Shown piece by piece: positions 15,901-24,481 of a stretch of 64,000 bases of DNA. How positions within the stretch are numbered: the stretch's first letter is position 1; every line of letters begins with the position of its first letter. The DNA comes from Pseudomonas chlororaphis subsp. aurantiaca (GTDB lineage Bacteria; Pseudomonadota; Gammaproteobacteria; Pseudomonadales; Pseudomonadaceae). Below the pieces are notes generated by a model. It was not told the origin of the DNA, did no database searches, and saw only the letters and a list, made by a program, of their open reading frames with translations. The position numbers were made by a program, and so were the translations under genes. The DNA lies in the NCBI RefSeq assembly GCF_013466605.1, contig NZ_CP059162.1:992001-1056000 (forward strand). The letters run 5' to 3'.

Positions 15901-17538
15901 TCAGGCATTGCGGTCGATGTAGGTGGTGGCGGTCTTGTCGATCGAGGCGATCAGCTCCGGCGAACCGCCGCGGAACTGGCGGAAGAGGTTGCGCCCGCTG
16001 GAACCGCCGTCGGTATCCACCGGCACATTCAGGGTTGGCTGGAAGCGGTCGCCCAGCTCGGCGTAGGCGGACCAGGGGCCGATGTACGACTCGTTCAAAC
16101 CGTTGGTGTAGCTGAAGGCATAACGCACGGCATTACCGGGCAACCAGTTGAGTTCGCTGGGTGTCTGGCTCTGCCAGCCATTGGCCTGGATGCTCGGGGC
16201 AAGCGTCGGTGCTTCCAGGTAGCCCGCCGGCTTGTTGGGCTTGTAGTTCTTGAGCAGCAGGTAAGTGCTCCAGCCCCACCAGTTGTCGATGGTCTTGGTA
16301 TCGTTCAGGTTGTTCACGTCGCTGCGTCGCAGCACCTTGTCGCCCTGCATCACGAACAGCGGTGAAAAGTTGCCGCTCTTGGCTGCGTTCAGGTCCGGCA
16401 GCAGCTTCAGCGCCGTGAAGTTGCCGGGCGTCGGGGCCGTTCCGCTGAGGTAGCTTTCGAAGATCTCGTCCGCCGAGCGCTGCACCGCCAGCTTGACCTG
16501 CTTGCGGTTGTTGCTGTCGATGGTGTCGAAATAACGCTTGTCGCCATAGGCATGCCAGCGGTCGCCCTGGGCATTGCTGACGTTGAGGCCGAACTTGCTG
16601 TCTTCGTCGTGCATGAAGCGGGTGATCAGCGAACCCAGGTCGCTCGGCGTCACCACCGCCGCCAGCTGCTTGCGCGGTACCCGCACATGGCCGGCGGAGA
16701 ACAGGTCGGTGAGGAAGTGATCGGCGAAGGCGTTCATAGCATAGGCCAGTTCCAGTTGCTTCTCGTCGGCGTTCTTGTGCGCCAGCACCGCCTGCTGCAG
16801 GGCCGCGGTGTGCCCGGCGATATAGGCCAGCAGCGCCCATTCGCCGAAATGGTCGGCATTGTTGGCCGCCAGCTTCAGGTAGCGACCGAGGGGGAACAGC
16901 GCCGAGGCAAAACTGCCGCCGCCGGTGATCTTGCTCCACTCTTCGGACAACGTATCTCCCAGGGCGTCATACGCCTCGTGGGGTTGTCGGCCGTCCTTGA
17001 GCGCCTGGTTGGCGGCGGCGATTTCCTTCTGCATCACCGCGAGAATCTGTTTCGCCTCGTCCTTGGCTGCCGGCAACACGGCAAGCGAGTTGAACGCGGC
17101 GGTAAAGCGCTGCAAACGATCCGCCGGCGTCGCGCCTTCGCAGATCGGCTGGTCGGGGATGCCGTAAAAATCGCCACCCAGCGCCACCACTTGGCCGTAG
17201 GTCAGGGCCAGGCCGTTGGGCAGGTGCAATTCGACCTGCCAGGCCGGAACGCCGGGGGCGTCCTTGACGAAACGCAACAGGGTGGCGTCGCCGATGGCGG
17301 TGTGCTCGCCACCTTCGAAACGCAGCTGGGGCAGGGCCTTGAGGTTTTTGCCCGGTGCCGCTGGGAGGATCCCGGGCTTGTGGTACTTGATGGTGTGATG
17401 ACCGTCGGCGATCAGCACCAGGTGGTCGCTGTCACCGGAAATGGCAATGCCGCGTTCGCTGAAAAGGCTGTCCAGATCGGCAACGATCTGGCTTTTGTGC
17501 TGCAGCTGTTCCCGCTGCTGAGTGTGTAGACCTGACAT
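15901..17538 (-). CDS. Zinc phospholipase C-like protein, no signal peptide, behind a LexA box
   Basis: 545 residues from ATG 17538, which has AAGGAG at ideal spacing. The central part shows the zinc-ligand spacing of the phospholipase C/P1 nuclease superfamily: His274-x3-Asp278-x5-His284 inside ADHFLTDLFSAGHVRVP. Further candidate ligands are Asp123 in GDFYG, His230 in NADHFGEW, His243, and His310/Asp311 in MHDEDSKFGLNVSN. The His-Asp...Gly...Asn pattern recalls the phosphatidylcholine phospholipase C of P. fluorescens and Legionella PlcA-C. There is no Sec or Tat signal, so it is made in the cytoplasm. A LexA site at 17579-17594 suggests induction by DNA damage. The superfamily is moderately sure; lipid substrate is inferred. 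It also could be a nuclease-like phosphodiesterase. Confidence 0.7.
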   Translation of the reverse strand: MSGLHTQQREQLQHKSQIVADLDSLFSERGIAISGDSDHLVLIADGHHTIKYHKPGILPAAPGKNLKALPQLRFEGGEHTAIGDATLLRFVKDAPGVPAWQVELHLPNGLALTYGQVVALGGDFYGIPDQPICEGATPADRLQRFTAAFNSLAVLPAAKDEAKQILAVMQKEIAAANQALKDGRQPHEAYDALGDTLSEEWSKITGGGSFASALFPLGRYLKLAANNADHFGEWALLAYIAGHTAALQQAVLAHKNADEKQLELAYAMNAFADHFLTDLFSAGHVRVPRKQLAAVVTPSDLGSLITRFMHDEDSKFGLNVSNAQGDRWHAYGDKRYFDTIDSNNRKQVKLAVQRSADEIFESYLSGTAPTPGNFTALKLLPDLNAAKSGNFSPLFVMQGDKVLRRSDVNNLNDTKTIDNWWGWSTYLLLKNYKPNKPAGYLEAPTLAPSIQANGWQSQTPSELNWLPGNAVRYAFSYTNGLNESYIGPWSAYAELGDRFQPTLNVPVDTDGGSSGRNLFRQFRGGSPELIASIDKTATTYIDRNA

Positions 17539-17578
17539 TTCTGGCTCCTTGATATGTCGTAGGTATTTCAAAAAATAA

Positions 17579-17594
17579 CTGTATGCATGTACAG
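17579..17594 (-). promoter_or_regulatory. LexA (SOS) box upstream of the phospholipase-like gene
   Basis: CTG-TATGCATGTA-CAG fits the LexA consensus CTG-N10-CAG with alternating T/A in the spacer; the symmetry extends to TAACTGTA...TACAGTTA. It lies 41-56 bases upstream of the start codon, in the promoter region: a TTGCAA-like -35 lies immediately upstream on the - strand and the box covers the -10 area. Repression by LexA is therefore expected. Confidence 0.75.
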
Positions 17595-17679
17595 TTAAAT
17601 TGCAAGCATAAAGCAAAAGCCTGACTCGTCAAGCAGGTATTTTTTGCCGCACATTTTGGCGATGGTTGACGAATTGCTG

Positions 17680-17719
17680 TTGACGATTGTTTTTTAAGTT
17701 GTACGATGACTTACAACTT
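17680..17719 (+). promoter_or_regulatory. Promoter and GntR-type operator of the galactarate/glucarate operon
   Basis: A sigma-70-like promoter, TTGACG (17680-17685), 16 bases, TACGAT (17702-17707), is overlapped by a perfect inverted repeat AAGTTGTA (17696-17703) / TACAACTT (17712-17719) with an 8-base spacer. GT-x-AC half-sites of this kind are typical operators of FadR-type GntR regulators. Binding would cover the -10 box and block transcription. The start codon of the first gene follows 55 bases later. Confidence 0.6.
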
Positions 17720-17773
17720 CGGCCAAGGCTGATGTGTTTCTCATCACAATGTGCGTCCCAGGGTGTTCGAATA

Positions 17774-18685
17774 ATGAATCCACAAGAACTGAAGTCCATC
17801 CTCTCCTCCGGCCTGCTGTCTTTCCCGGTGACCGATTTCAATGCCCAGGGCGATTTCCATCGCGCGGGCTACATCAAGCGCCTGGAATGGCTGGCCCCTT
17901 ACGGCGCCTCGGCGCTGTTCGCCGCAGGTGGTACCGGTGAGTTTTTCTCCCTGGCGGCCAGCGAATATTCGGAAATCATCAAGACCGCGGTCGACACCTG
18001 CGCCACCAGCGTGCCGATCCTGGCCGGGGTCGGCGGTTCGACCCGCCAGGCCATCGAATACGCCCAGGAGGCCGAGCGCCTGGGGGCCAAGGGGCTGTTG
18101 CTGTTGCCGCACTATCTGACCGAAGCCAGCCAGGATGGGGTCGCCGCTCATGTGGAGGCGGTGTGCAAATCGGTGAAGATCGGCGTGGTGGTCTACAACC
18201 GCAACGTCTGCCGCCTGACCGCGCCGCTGCTAGAGCGCCTGGCCGATCGCTGCCCGAACCTGATCGGCTACAAGGACGGCCTGGGCGATATCGAGCTGAT
18301 GGTGTCGATCCGCCGCCGTCTCGGTGATCGCTTCAGCTACCTGGGCGGCCTGCCGACTGCCGAAGTCTACGCCGCGGCCTACAAGGCCCTGGGCGTGCCG
18401 GTGTACTCCTCGGCGGTGTTCAACTTCATCCCGAAAACCGCGATGGATTTCTACCACGCCATTGCCCGGGAAGATCACGCCACGGTCGGCAAGATCATCG
18501 ATGACTTCTTCCTGCCTTACCTGGATATCCGCAACCGCAAGGCCGGTTATGCCGTGAGCATCGTCAAGGCCGGAGCCCGCATCGTCGGCCATGACGCAGG
18601 CCCGGTGCGGGCGCCGCTGACCGACCTGTTGCCGGAAGAATATGAAGCGCTGGCGGCGTTGATCGACGCCCAGGGCGCGCAGTAA
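17774..18685 (+). CDS. kdgD: 5-dehydro-4-deoxyglucarate dehydratase (KdgD)
   Basis: 303 residues, the usual KdgD length. It is a class I aldolase-fold enzyme of the DHDPS/NAL superfamily that dehydrates and decarboxylates 5-keto-4-deoxy-glucarate to 2-oxoglutarate semialdehyde and CO2. Visible landmarks: GGTGEF (about 52-57), YNRN with the active-site Tyr (about 141), and the Schiff-base Lys167 in GYKDGLGD. The ATG at 17774 was chosen by homology to the MNPQELK start; upstream codons are promoter. It is first gene of the operon for galactarate/glucarate breakdown. Confidence 0.93.
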   Translation: MNPQELKSILSSGLLSFPVTDFNAQGDFHRAGYIKRLEWLAPYGASALFAAGGTGEFFSLAASEYSEIIKTAVDTCATSVPILAGVGGSTRQAIEYAQEAERLGAKGLLLLPHYLTEASQDGVAAHVEAVCKSVKIGVVVYNRNVCRLTAPLLERLADRCPNLIGYKDGLGDIELMVSIRRRLGDRFSYLGGLPTAEVYAAAYKALGVPVYSSAVFNFIPKTAMDFYHAIAREDHATVGKIIDDFFLPYLDIRNRKAGYAVSIVKAGARIVGHDAGPVRAPLTDLLPEEYEALAALIDAQGAQ

Positions 18686-18696
18686 CCCATCCCCGG

Positions 18697-18722
18697 GGCC
18701 GCTGAGCGATCAGCGGCCTTTT
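18697..18722 (+). terminator. Terminator-like hairpin between kdgD and the dehydrogenase gene
   Basis: Perfect 9-bp stem GGCCGCTGA (18697-18705) / TCAGCGGCC (18710-18718), GCGA tetraloop, then TTTT. It lies inside the operon, so it probably causes partial termination that makes more kdgD message than downstream message. Confidence 0.6.
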
Positions 18723-18752
18723 GCGTAAGGCTTTTGTGTAAGGAGAGCGCGC

Positions 18753-20198
18753 GTGGCAGAGGTAAAACGCTTCGATAACTACATCGGTGGCCAGTGGCTT
18801 GCCGGTGCCGACTACTCGACCAATATCAACCCGTCCGAGTTGTCCGACGTCATTGGCGAATACGCCAAGGCCGACCTGGCTCAGGTGCATGCCGCGATCG
18901 ATGCGGCGCGCGATGCATTCCCGGCCTGGTCGACCTCCGGTATCCAGGCGCGCAGCGATGCCCTGGACGAGGTCGGCAGCGAGATCCTCGCCCGCCGCGA
19001 AGAGCTCGGCACCCTGCTGGCCCGGGAGGAGGGCAAGACCCTGCCCGAAGCCATCGGCGAGGTGACTCGCGCCGGCAACATCTTCAAGTTCTTTGCCGGC
19101 GAATGCCTGCGCCTGTCGGGGGATTACCTGCCGTCGATGCGTCCGGGCGTCAACGTCGAAGTGACCCGCGAAGCCCTGGGCGTGGTCGGCCTGATCACCC
19201 CGTGGAACTTCCCGATCGCCATCCCGGCGTGGAAGATCGCCCCGGCCCTGGCCTACGGTAACTGCGTGGTGCTCAAGCCCGCCGAGCTGGTGCCGGGCTG
19301 TGCCTGGGCCCTGGCGGAAATCATTTCCCGCGCCGGCTTCCCGGCCGGGGTGTTCAACCTGGTGATGGGCAGCGGCCGGCTGGTCGGCGATGCCCTGGTC
19401 AACAGCCCGAAAGTCGACGGCATCAGCTTCACCGGTTCCGTGGGCGTGGGCCGGCAGATCGCCGTCAACTGCGTCTCGCGCCAGGCCAAGGTGCAGTTGG
19501 AAATGGGCGGCAAGAACCCGCAGATCATTCTCGACGATGCCGACCTCAAGCAGGCGGTGGAGCTGGCGGTACAGAGTGCCTTCTATTCCACCGGGCAGCG
19601 TTGCACCGCTTCCAGCCGCCTGATCGTCACCGCGGGCATCCATGACCGGTTCGTCGAGGCGATGGCCGAGCGCATGCGCTCGATCAAGGTCGGCCATGCG
19701 CTGAAGGCCGGTACCGATATCGGCCCGGTGGTGTCCCGGGCGCAGCTCGAACAGGACCTGAAGTACATCGATATCGGCCAGTCCGAAGGGGCGCGGCTGG
19801 TCAGCGGTGGCGGCCTGGTGATCTGCGATACGGAGGGGTATTTCCTCGCGCCGACCCTGTTCGCCGACAGCCAGGCCTCGATGCGCATCAGCCGCGAGGA
19901 GATCTTCGGCCCGGTGGCCAACGTGGTGCGCGTTGCCGACTACGAGGCGGCGCTGGCCATGGCCAACGACACCGAATTCGGCCTGTCGGCGGGCATCGCC
20001 ACCACGTCGCTGAAATACGCCAACCACTTCAAGCGCCACTCCCAGGCCGGGATGGTCATGGTCAACCTGCCGACGGCCGGCGTCGATTACCACGTACCTT
20101 TTGGTGGACGCAAAGGTTCATCCTATGGTTCCCGCGAGCAAGGTCGCTACGCGCAGGAGTTCTACACCGTGGTGAAGACTTCCTACATCGGATCGTAA
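18753..20198 (+). CDS. 2-oxoglutarate semialdehyde dehydrogenase (ALDH family)
   Basis: 481-residue NAD(P)-dependent aldehyde dehydrogenase that oxidises 2-oxoglutarate semialdehyde, the KdgD product, to 2-oxoglutarate. ALDH landmarks: TPWNFP with Asn152, cofactor loop GSVGVGRQI (about 228-236), general base Glu250 in LEMGGKNPQI, catalytic nucleophile Cys284 in GQRCTASS. It starts with GTG at 18753, preceded by AAGGAGAG. Position right after kdgD decides the substrate; the fold alone would allow other semialdehydes. Confidence 0.9.
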   Translation: MAEVKRFDNYIGGQWLAGADYSTNINPSELSDVIGEYAKADLAQVHAAIDAARDAFPAWSTSGIQARSDALDEVGSEILARREELGTLLAREEGKTLPEAIGEVTRAGNIFKFFAGECLRLSGDYLPSMRPGVNVEVTREALGVVGLITPWNFPIAIPAWKIAPALAYGNCVVLKPAELVPGCAWALAEIISRAGFPAGVFNLVMGSGRLVGDALVNSPKVDGISFTGSVGVGRQIAVNCVSRQAKVQLEMGGKNPQIILDDADLKQAVELAVQSAFYSTGQRCTASSRLIVTAGIHDRFVEAMAERMRSIKVGHALKAGTDIGPVVSRAQLEQDLKYIDIGQSEGARLVSGGGLVICDTEGYFLAPTLFADSQASMRISREEIFGPVANVVRVADYEAALAMANDTEFGLSAGIATTSLKYANHFKRHSQAGMVMVNLPTAGVDYHVPFGGRKGSSYGSREQGRYAQEFYTVVKTSYIGS

Positions 20199-20210
20199 GC
20201 CCCGCTGTAC

Positions 20211-20242
20211 CCCCGCCAGCCTTTGCCTGAGGCCCGGCGGGG
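20211..20242 (+). repeat. Intercistronic hairpin upstream of the MFS transporter gene
   Basis: CCCCGCC (20211-20217) pairs with GGCGGGG (20236-20242). No T-run follows; possible RNA processing or stabilising element within the operon. Confidence 0.4.
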
Positions 20243-20296
20243 TCGATGAAACGAATGTTATACCCGCATAAAAATAACTAGTGGGAGTACATCCAT

Positions 20297-21661
20297 ATGC
20301 AAGCGACCAAGCCGACTCGCGTCCGCTACCTGATCCTGTTTATGCTGTTCCTGGTGACCACGATCAACTATGCCGACCGCGCCACCATCGCCATCGCGGG
20401 CTCCAGCCTGCAAAAAGACCTCGGCATCGACGCCGTCACCCTCGGTTATATCTTCTCCGCCTTCGGCTGGGCCTATGTGGCGGGGCAGATCCCCGGCGGC
20501 TGGCTGCTCGACCGCTTCGGCTCGAAAAAAATCTATGCCCTGAGCATCTTCACCTGGTCGCTGTTCACCGTGCTGCAGGGTTATGTCGGTGAGTTCGGCG
20601 TCTCTACCGCGGTGGTGGCGCTGTTCATGCTGCGGTTCCTGGTCGGGCTGGCCGAAGCGCCATCCTTCCCAGGCAACGCGCGGATTGTCGCGGCCTGGTT
20701 CCCCACTGCCGAGCGCGGTACGGCTTCGGCGATCTTCAACTCGGCGCAGTACTTCGCCACGGTGCTGTTCGCGCCGCTGATGGGCTGGATCGTCTATCAC
20801 TTCGGCTGGCAGCACGTGTTCATCGTGATGGGCGCGATCGGCATCGTCTTCTCGCTGGTCTGGCTCAAGGTGATCTACAGCCCGCGCCAGCACCCGCTGA
20901 TCAACGAGGCCGAGTTCAAGCACATCGCCGACAACGGCGGCATGGTCGACATGGACCAGGACAAGGTCCAGGGCAAACGCAGCGACGGCCCGAAATGGGA
21001 CTACCTGCGCCAGTTGCTGACCAACCGCATGATGCTCGGCGTGTACCTGGGCCAGTACTGCATCAACGGCATCACTTACTTCTTCCTGACCTGGTTCCCG
21101 GTGTACCTGGTGCAGGAGCGTGGCATGACCATTCTCAAGGCCGGTTTCATCGCCTCCTTGCCGGCCATCTGCGGCTTTATCGGTGGGGTGCTCGGCGGGG
21201 TGATTTCCGACTACCTGCTGCGCAAGGGGCATTCCCTGACCTTCGCCCGCAAGGCGCCGATCATCGCCGGCCTGCTGGTCTCCAGCAGCATCGTGGCCTG
21301 CAACTATGTGGACATCGAATGGATGGTGGTGGGTTTCATGGCCCTGGCGTTCTTCGGCAAAGGCGTGGGCGCGCTCGGCTGGGCGGTGGTATCCGATACC
21401 TCGCCCAAGCAGATCGCCGGCTTGAGCGGCGGCCTGTTCAACACATTTGGCAACCTGGCGTCGATCACCACGCCGATCGTCATCGGCTACATCATCAGTT
21501 CCACCGGCTCATTCAAATGGGCGCTGGTGTTCGTCGGCTGCAACGCGCTGCTGGCGGTGTTCAGCTACCTGGTGATCGTCGGTCCGATCAAGCGCGTGGT
21601 GCTCAAGGAGCCACCGAGCAACGGCCCCGAGCTGACCCAGCTTTCCCAAGCGCATTCCTGA
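20297..21661 (+). CDS. gudP: MFS D-glucarate/galactarate:H+ symporter (GudP/GarP type)
   Basis: 454-residue major facilitator of the anion:cation symporter group. Twelve hydrophobic segments are seen. Typical features are NYADRATIAIAG after helix 1, GWAYVAGQIPGGWLLDRFG in the helix 2-3 loop (MFS motif), and FGKGVGALGWAVVSDTSPKQ near helix 10. It closely resembles the enterobacterial GudP/GarP permeases, and being inside the operon it should import galactarate and/or glucarate. Confidence 0.9.
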   Translation: MQATKPTRVRYLILFMLFLVTTINYADRATIAIAGSSLQKDLGIDAVTLGYIFSAFGWAYVAGQIPGGWLLDRFGSKKIYALSIFTWSLFTVLQGYVGEFGVSTAVVALFMLRFLVGLAEAPSFPGNARIVAAWFPTAERGTASAIFNSAQYFATVLFAPLMGWIVYHFGWQHVFIVMGAIGIVFSLVWLKVIYSPRQHPLINEAEFKHIADNGGMVDMDQDKVQGKRSDGPKWDYLRQLLTNRMMLGVYLGQYCINGITYFFLTWFPVYLVQERGMTILKAGFIASLPAICGFIGGVLGGVISDYLLRKGHSLTFARKAPIIAGLLVSSSIVACNYVDIEWMVVGFMALAFFGKGVGALGWAVVSDTSPKQIAGLSGGLFNTFGNLASITTPIVIGYIISSTGSFKWALVFVGCNALLAVFSYLVIVGPIKRVVLKEPPSNGPELTQLSQAHS

Positions 21662-21673
21662 AGGGGCGGCGTC

Positions 21674-23227
21674 ATGCAGTTGATTGAACATTCCGATTCG
21701 CCGCGCTACATCCGTCTGCACGAGCGGGATAACGTGGTGGTTGTGGTCAATGACCAGGGCGTACCGGCGGGCACTGCGTTCGCCGACGGCCTGGTGACCC
21801 TGGACGTCATCCCCCAGAGCCACAAGGTGGCGCTGGAGGACATCGCCGAAGGCGGCCCGGTGATTCGCTACGGCCAGATCATCGGCTATGCCTTGCAGCC
21901 GATCGCTCGCGGCAGATGGGTCAGGGAAGAACAGTTGCGCATGCCCAGCGCGCCGCCGCTGGACAGCCTGCCGCTGTCCACCGAAGTGCCGGCGGCCCAG
22001 GCGCCCCTGGAAGGTTTCACCTTCGAGGGCTATCGCAATGCCGACGGCACGGTCGGCACGCGCAACATTCTGGGGATCACCACCACCGTGCAATGCGTGA
22101 CCGGGGTGCTCGATCATGCGGTCAAGCGCATCAAGGACGAACTGCTGCCCAGGTATCCCCACGTCGACGATGTGGTGGCGCTGACCCACAGCTATGGCTG
22201 CGGCGTGGCGATCACCGCCACCGATGCCTATATCCCGATCCGCACCGTGCGCAACCTGGCGCGCAACCCGAACCTGGGGGGCGAAGCCCTGGTGATCAGC
22301 CTGGGGTGCGAGAAGTTGCAGGCCGGGCAGGTGATGCACGAAGGCGACAGTTCGGTGGACCTCAGCGAGCCTTGGTTGTACCGCCTGCAGGACTCCAGCC
22401 ACGGTTTTACCGAGATGATCGAGCAGATCATGGAGTTGGCCGAGGTGCGTTTGCGCAAGCTCGATCAGCGGCGCCGGGAAACCGTGCCGGCCTCGGAGCT
22501 GGTCCTCGGCATGCAGTGCGGCGGTAGCGATGCCTTCTCCGGGATCACCGCCAACCCCGCCCTGGGCTATGCCTCGGACCTGCTGTTGCGGGCTGGCGCG
22601 ACGGTGATGTTTTCCGAAGTCACCGAGGTGCGCGATGCCATCTATCTGCTGACTTCCCGCGCCGAGTCCGAAGAGGTGGCCCGGGAGCTGGTACGCGAGA
22701 TGGACTGGTACGACCGTTACCTGGCCAAGGGCGAGGCTGATCGCAGCGCCAATACCACCCCAGGCAACAAGAAGGGCGGGTTGTCGAACATCGTCGAGAA
22801 GTCCCTGGGCTCCATCGTCAAGTCCGGCAGCAGCGCGATCAATGGCGTGCTGGGGCCGGGCGAGCGTTTTACCCGCAAGGGCCTGATCTTCTGTGCGACG
22901 CCGGCCAGCGACTTTGTCTGCGGGACCTTGCAACTGGCGGCGGGGATGAACCTGCATGTGTTCACCACCGGGCGTGGTACGCCTTACGGGCTGGCGATGG
23001 CGCCGGTGGTCAAGGTCTCGACCCGTTCCGAACTGGCCCAGCGCTGGCCGGACCTGATCGACATCGACGCCGGGCGCATCGCCACCGGGCGGGCGAGTAT
23101 CGAAGAGCTGGGCTGGGAGCTGTTCCACTTCTACCTGGACGTGGCCAGTGGCAAGCAGCAGACCTGGGCCGAGCGGCACAAGCTGCACAACGACATCACC
23201 TTGTTCAATCCGGCGCCGATCACCTGA
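21674..23227 (+). CDS. garD: Galactarate dehydratase (GarD/UxaA family)
   Basis: 517-residue enzyme that dehydrates galactarate to 5-keto-4-deoxy-glucarate, the KdgD substrate. The N-terminal SAF domain (residues about 10-85, [18 protein letters not shown]) is followed by the large catalytic UxaA/GarD domain with [35 protein letters not shown] and [11 protein letters not shown], including conserved His and Cys residues thought to bind the divalent metal. It lies 12 bases after the transporter stop and is the last gene of the operon. With no separate glucarate dehydratase (GudD) in the window, galactarate is the better supported substrate. Confidence 0.92.
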   Translation: MQLIEHSDSPRYIRLHERDNVVVVVNDQGVPAGTAFADGLVTLDVIPQSHKVALEDIAEGGPVIRYGQIIGYALQPIARGRWVREEQLRMPSAPPLDSLPLSTEVPAAQAPLEGFTFEGYRNADGTVGTRNILGITTTVQCVTGVLDHAVKRIKDELLPRYPHVDDVVALTHSYGCGVAITATDAYIPIRTVRNLARNPNLGGEALVISLGCEKLQAGQVMHEGDSSVDLSEPWLYRLQDSSHGFTEMIEQIMELAEVRLRKLDQRRRETVPASELVLGMQCGGSDAFSGITANPALGYASDLLLRAGATVMFSEVTEVRDAIYLLTSRAESEEVARELVREMDWYDRYLAKGEADRSANTTPGNKKGGLSNIVEKSLGSIVKSGSSAINGVLGPGERFTRKGLIFCATPASDFVCGTLQLAAGMNLHVFTTGRGTPYGLAMAPVVKVSTRSELAQRWPDLIDIDAGRIATGRASIEELGWELFHFYLDVASGKQQTWAERHKLHNDITLFNPAPIT

Positions 23228-23240
23228 TCCGTCATGGCTG

Positions 23241-23378
23241 CCGCAGGTCTGCGGGATCTTCTGCGTGGGTGGATGCGCCAGCGCCCCTTCGGGTCGATCG
23301 CAGCACGGGCGTGGCGTTTGATAGTCGCGAACGCCTGCGGTCCGATGGATCTGCTTGCGGTTAGGGCAAATCCATCGG
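23241..23378. repeat. Repeat-like intergenic segment with two inverted repeats
   Basis: Behind garD lie CCGCAG-GT-CTGCGG (23241-23254) and a 9-bp inverted repeat CCGATGGAT (23342-23350) / ATCCATCGG (23370-23378). The text between (CTTCGGGTCGATCGCAGCAC) resembles long degenerate Pseudomonas intergenic repeats. No gene is supported in this 213-base gap. Confidence 0.4.
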
Positions 23379-23440
23379 GCTTAAGGGCGCGGGCTGGCTT
23401 ATCATTAGCTGCCTAACGACAGGTTCAAGGTTGACCCGGC

Positions 23441-24382
23441 ATGCTGGCCATTTTTCTCGAAACGCTGAATATCACCGCGCCGGTATTCGCCATGTTGTTT
23501 CTCGGTGTGTTGCTCAAGCGCATCGGCTGGATCAACGACGGTTTTATCCACACGGCATCGGCCCTGGTGTTCAACGTCACCATGCCGGCGCTGCTGTTTC
23601 TCGGCATTCTGCATGCCGACCTGCATTCGGCGCTCCAGCCCGGGCTGCTGGTCTATTTCGCCGTGGCCACCCTGGCCAGCTTTGCCTTCGCCTGGGGCTG
23701 GGCGATCTGGCGCTGCCCGCGGGAAGACCGGGGCATCTACACCCAGGGCGCGTTCCGCGGCAACAACGGGGTCATCGGCCTGGCGCTTGCGGCCAGCATG
23801 TATGGCGACTACGGGATTTCCCTCGGGGCGATTCTCGCGGCGTTGGTGATCCTGTTCTACAACACCCTGTCGACCATCGTCCTGGCGGTGTACAGCCCGG
23901 TGATCAAGTCCGATCCGTGGAGCATCTGCAAAAGCGTGGTCAGCAACCCGTTGATCATCAGCGTCCTGGCGGCAACGCCTTTCGCGGTTTTCCAGATCGG
24001 CTTGCCGACCTGGCTGGAGACGTCCGGCCAGTACCTGGCGCAGATGACCCTGCCGCTGGCATTGATCTGCATTGGCGGCACCCTGTCTCTGGCGGCGCTG
24101 CGCGAGAGCGGCGACCTGGCCCTGAGTTCGAGCCTGGTGAAAATGGTCGGCTTGCCGGTCCTCGCCACCCTGGGGGCCTGGCTTTGCGGATTCCGCGGGG
24201 CGGAGCTGGGGATCCTGTTCCTGTATTTCGGCAGCCCGACCGCGGCGGCGAGCTTTGTCATGGCCCGGGCGGCCAATGGCAATCATGAACTGGCGGCAGC
24301 GATCATCGTCATCACCACGCTGATGGCGGCGGTGACCACCAATATCGGGATCTTCCTGCTGCAGTGGGGCGGGTGGATCTGA
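23441..24382 (+). CDS. AEC-family (auxin efflux carrier) permease
   Basis: 313-residue inner-membrane protein with about ten hydrophobic segments in two five-helix repeats, the AEC fold. The conserved N-terminal ITAPVFAMLFLGVLLKRIGWI, the FRGNNGVIGLALAASMYG segment with its Asn, and the GSPTAAASFVMARA motif in the last helices support the family. Bacterial members carry malate, malonate or other carboxylates; the substrate here is unknown. It has its own leader and ends against a REP repeat, so it seems monocistronic. Confidence 0.85.
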   Translation: MLAIFLETLNITAPVFAMLFLGVLLKRIGWINDGFIHTASALVFNVTMPALLFLGILHADLHSALQPGLLVYFAVATLASFAFAWGWAIWRCPREDRGIYTQGAFRGNNGVIGLALAASMYGDYGISLGAILAALVILFYNTLSTIVLAVYSPVIKSDPWSICKSVVSNPLIISVLAATPFAVFQIGLPTWLETSGQYLAQMTLPLALICIGGTLSLAALRESGDLALSSSLVKMVGLPVLATLGAWLCGFRGAELGILFLYFGSPTAAASFVMARAANGNHELAAAIIVITTLMAAVTTNIGIFLLQWGGWI

Positions 24383-24390
24383 CCGGGGCT

Positions 24391-24475
24391 CTGTAGGAGC
24401 GAGCGGGCGGCGATCCGACGTGCCCGCGATAGCGGTATGTCTGACACGCCGCTACCGCGGGCACGTCTCGTTCAC
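24391..24475. repeat. REP/BIME-type palindromic repeat
   Basis: Starts with TGTAGGAGCGAGC and contains long imperfect inverted arms (ACGTGCCCGCGATAGCGG, about 24419-24436, with CCGCTACCGCGGGCACGT, about 24449-24466) around a TGTCTGAC-containing loop. It separates the convergent AEC and decarboxylase genes. Its loop core also occurs in the repeat at 26370-26435. Confidence 0.75.
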
Positions 24476-24481
24476 AATGGA

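Noticed and set aside
17539..17616. Upstream in-frame start for the phospholipase-like gene at 17616
   Set aside because: It would place the LexA box inside the coding region and has no ribosome site; ATG 17538 has AAGGAG at correct distance.
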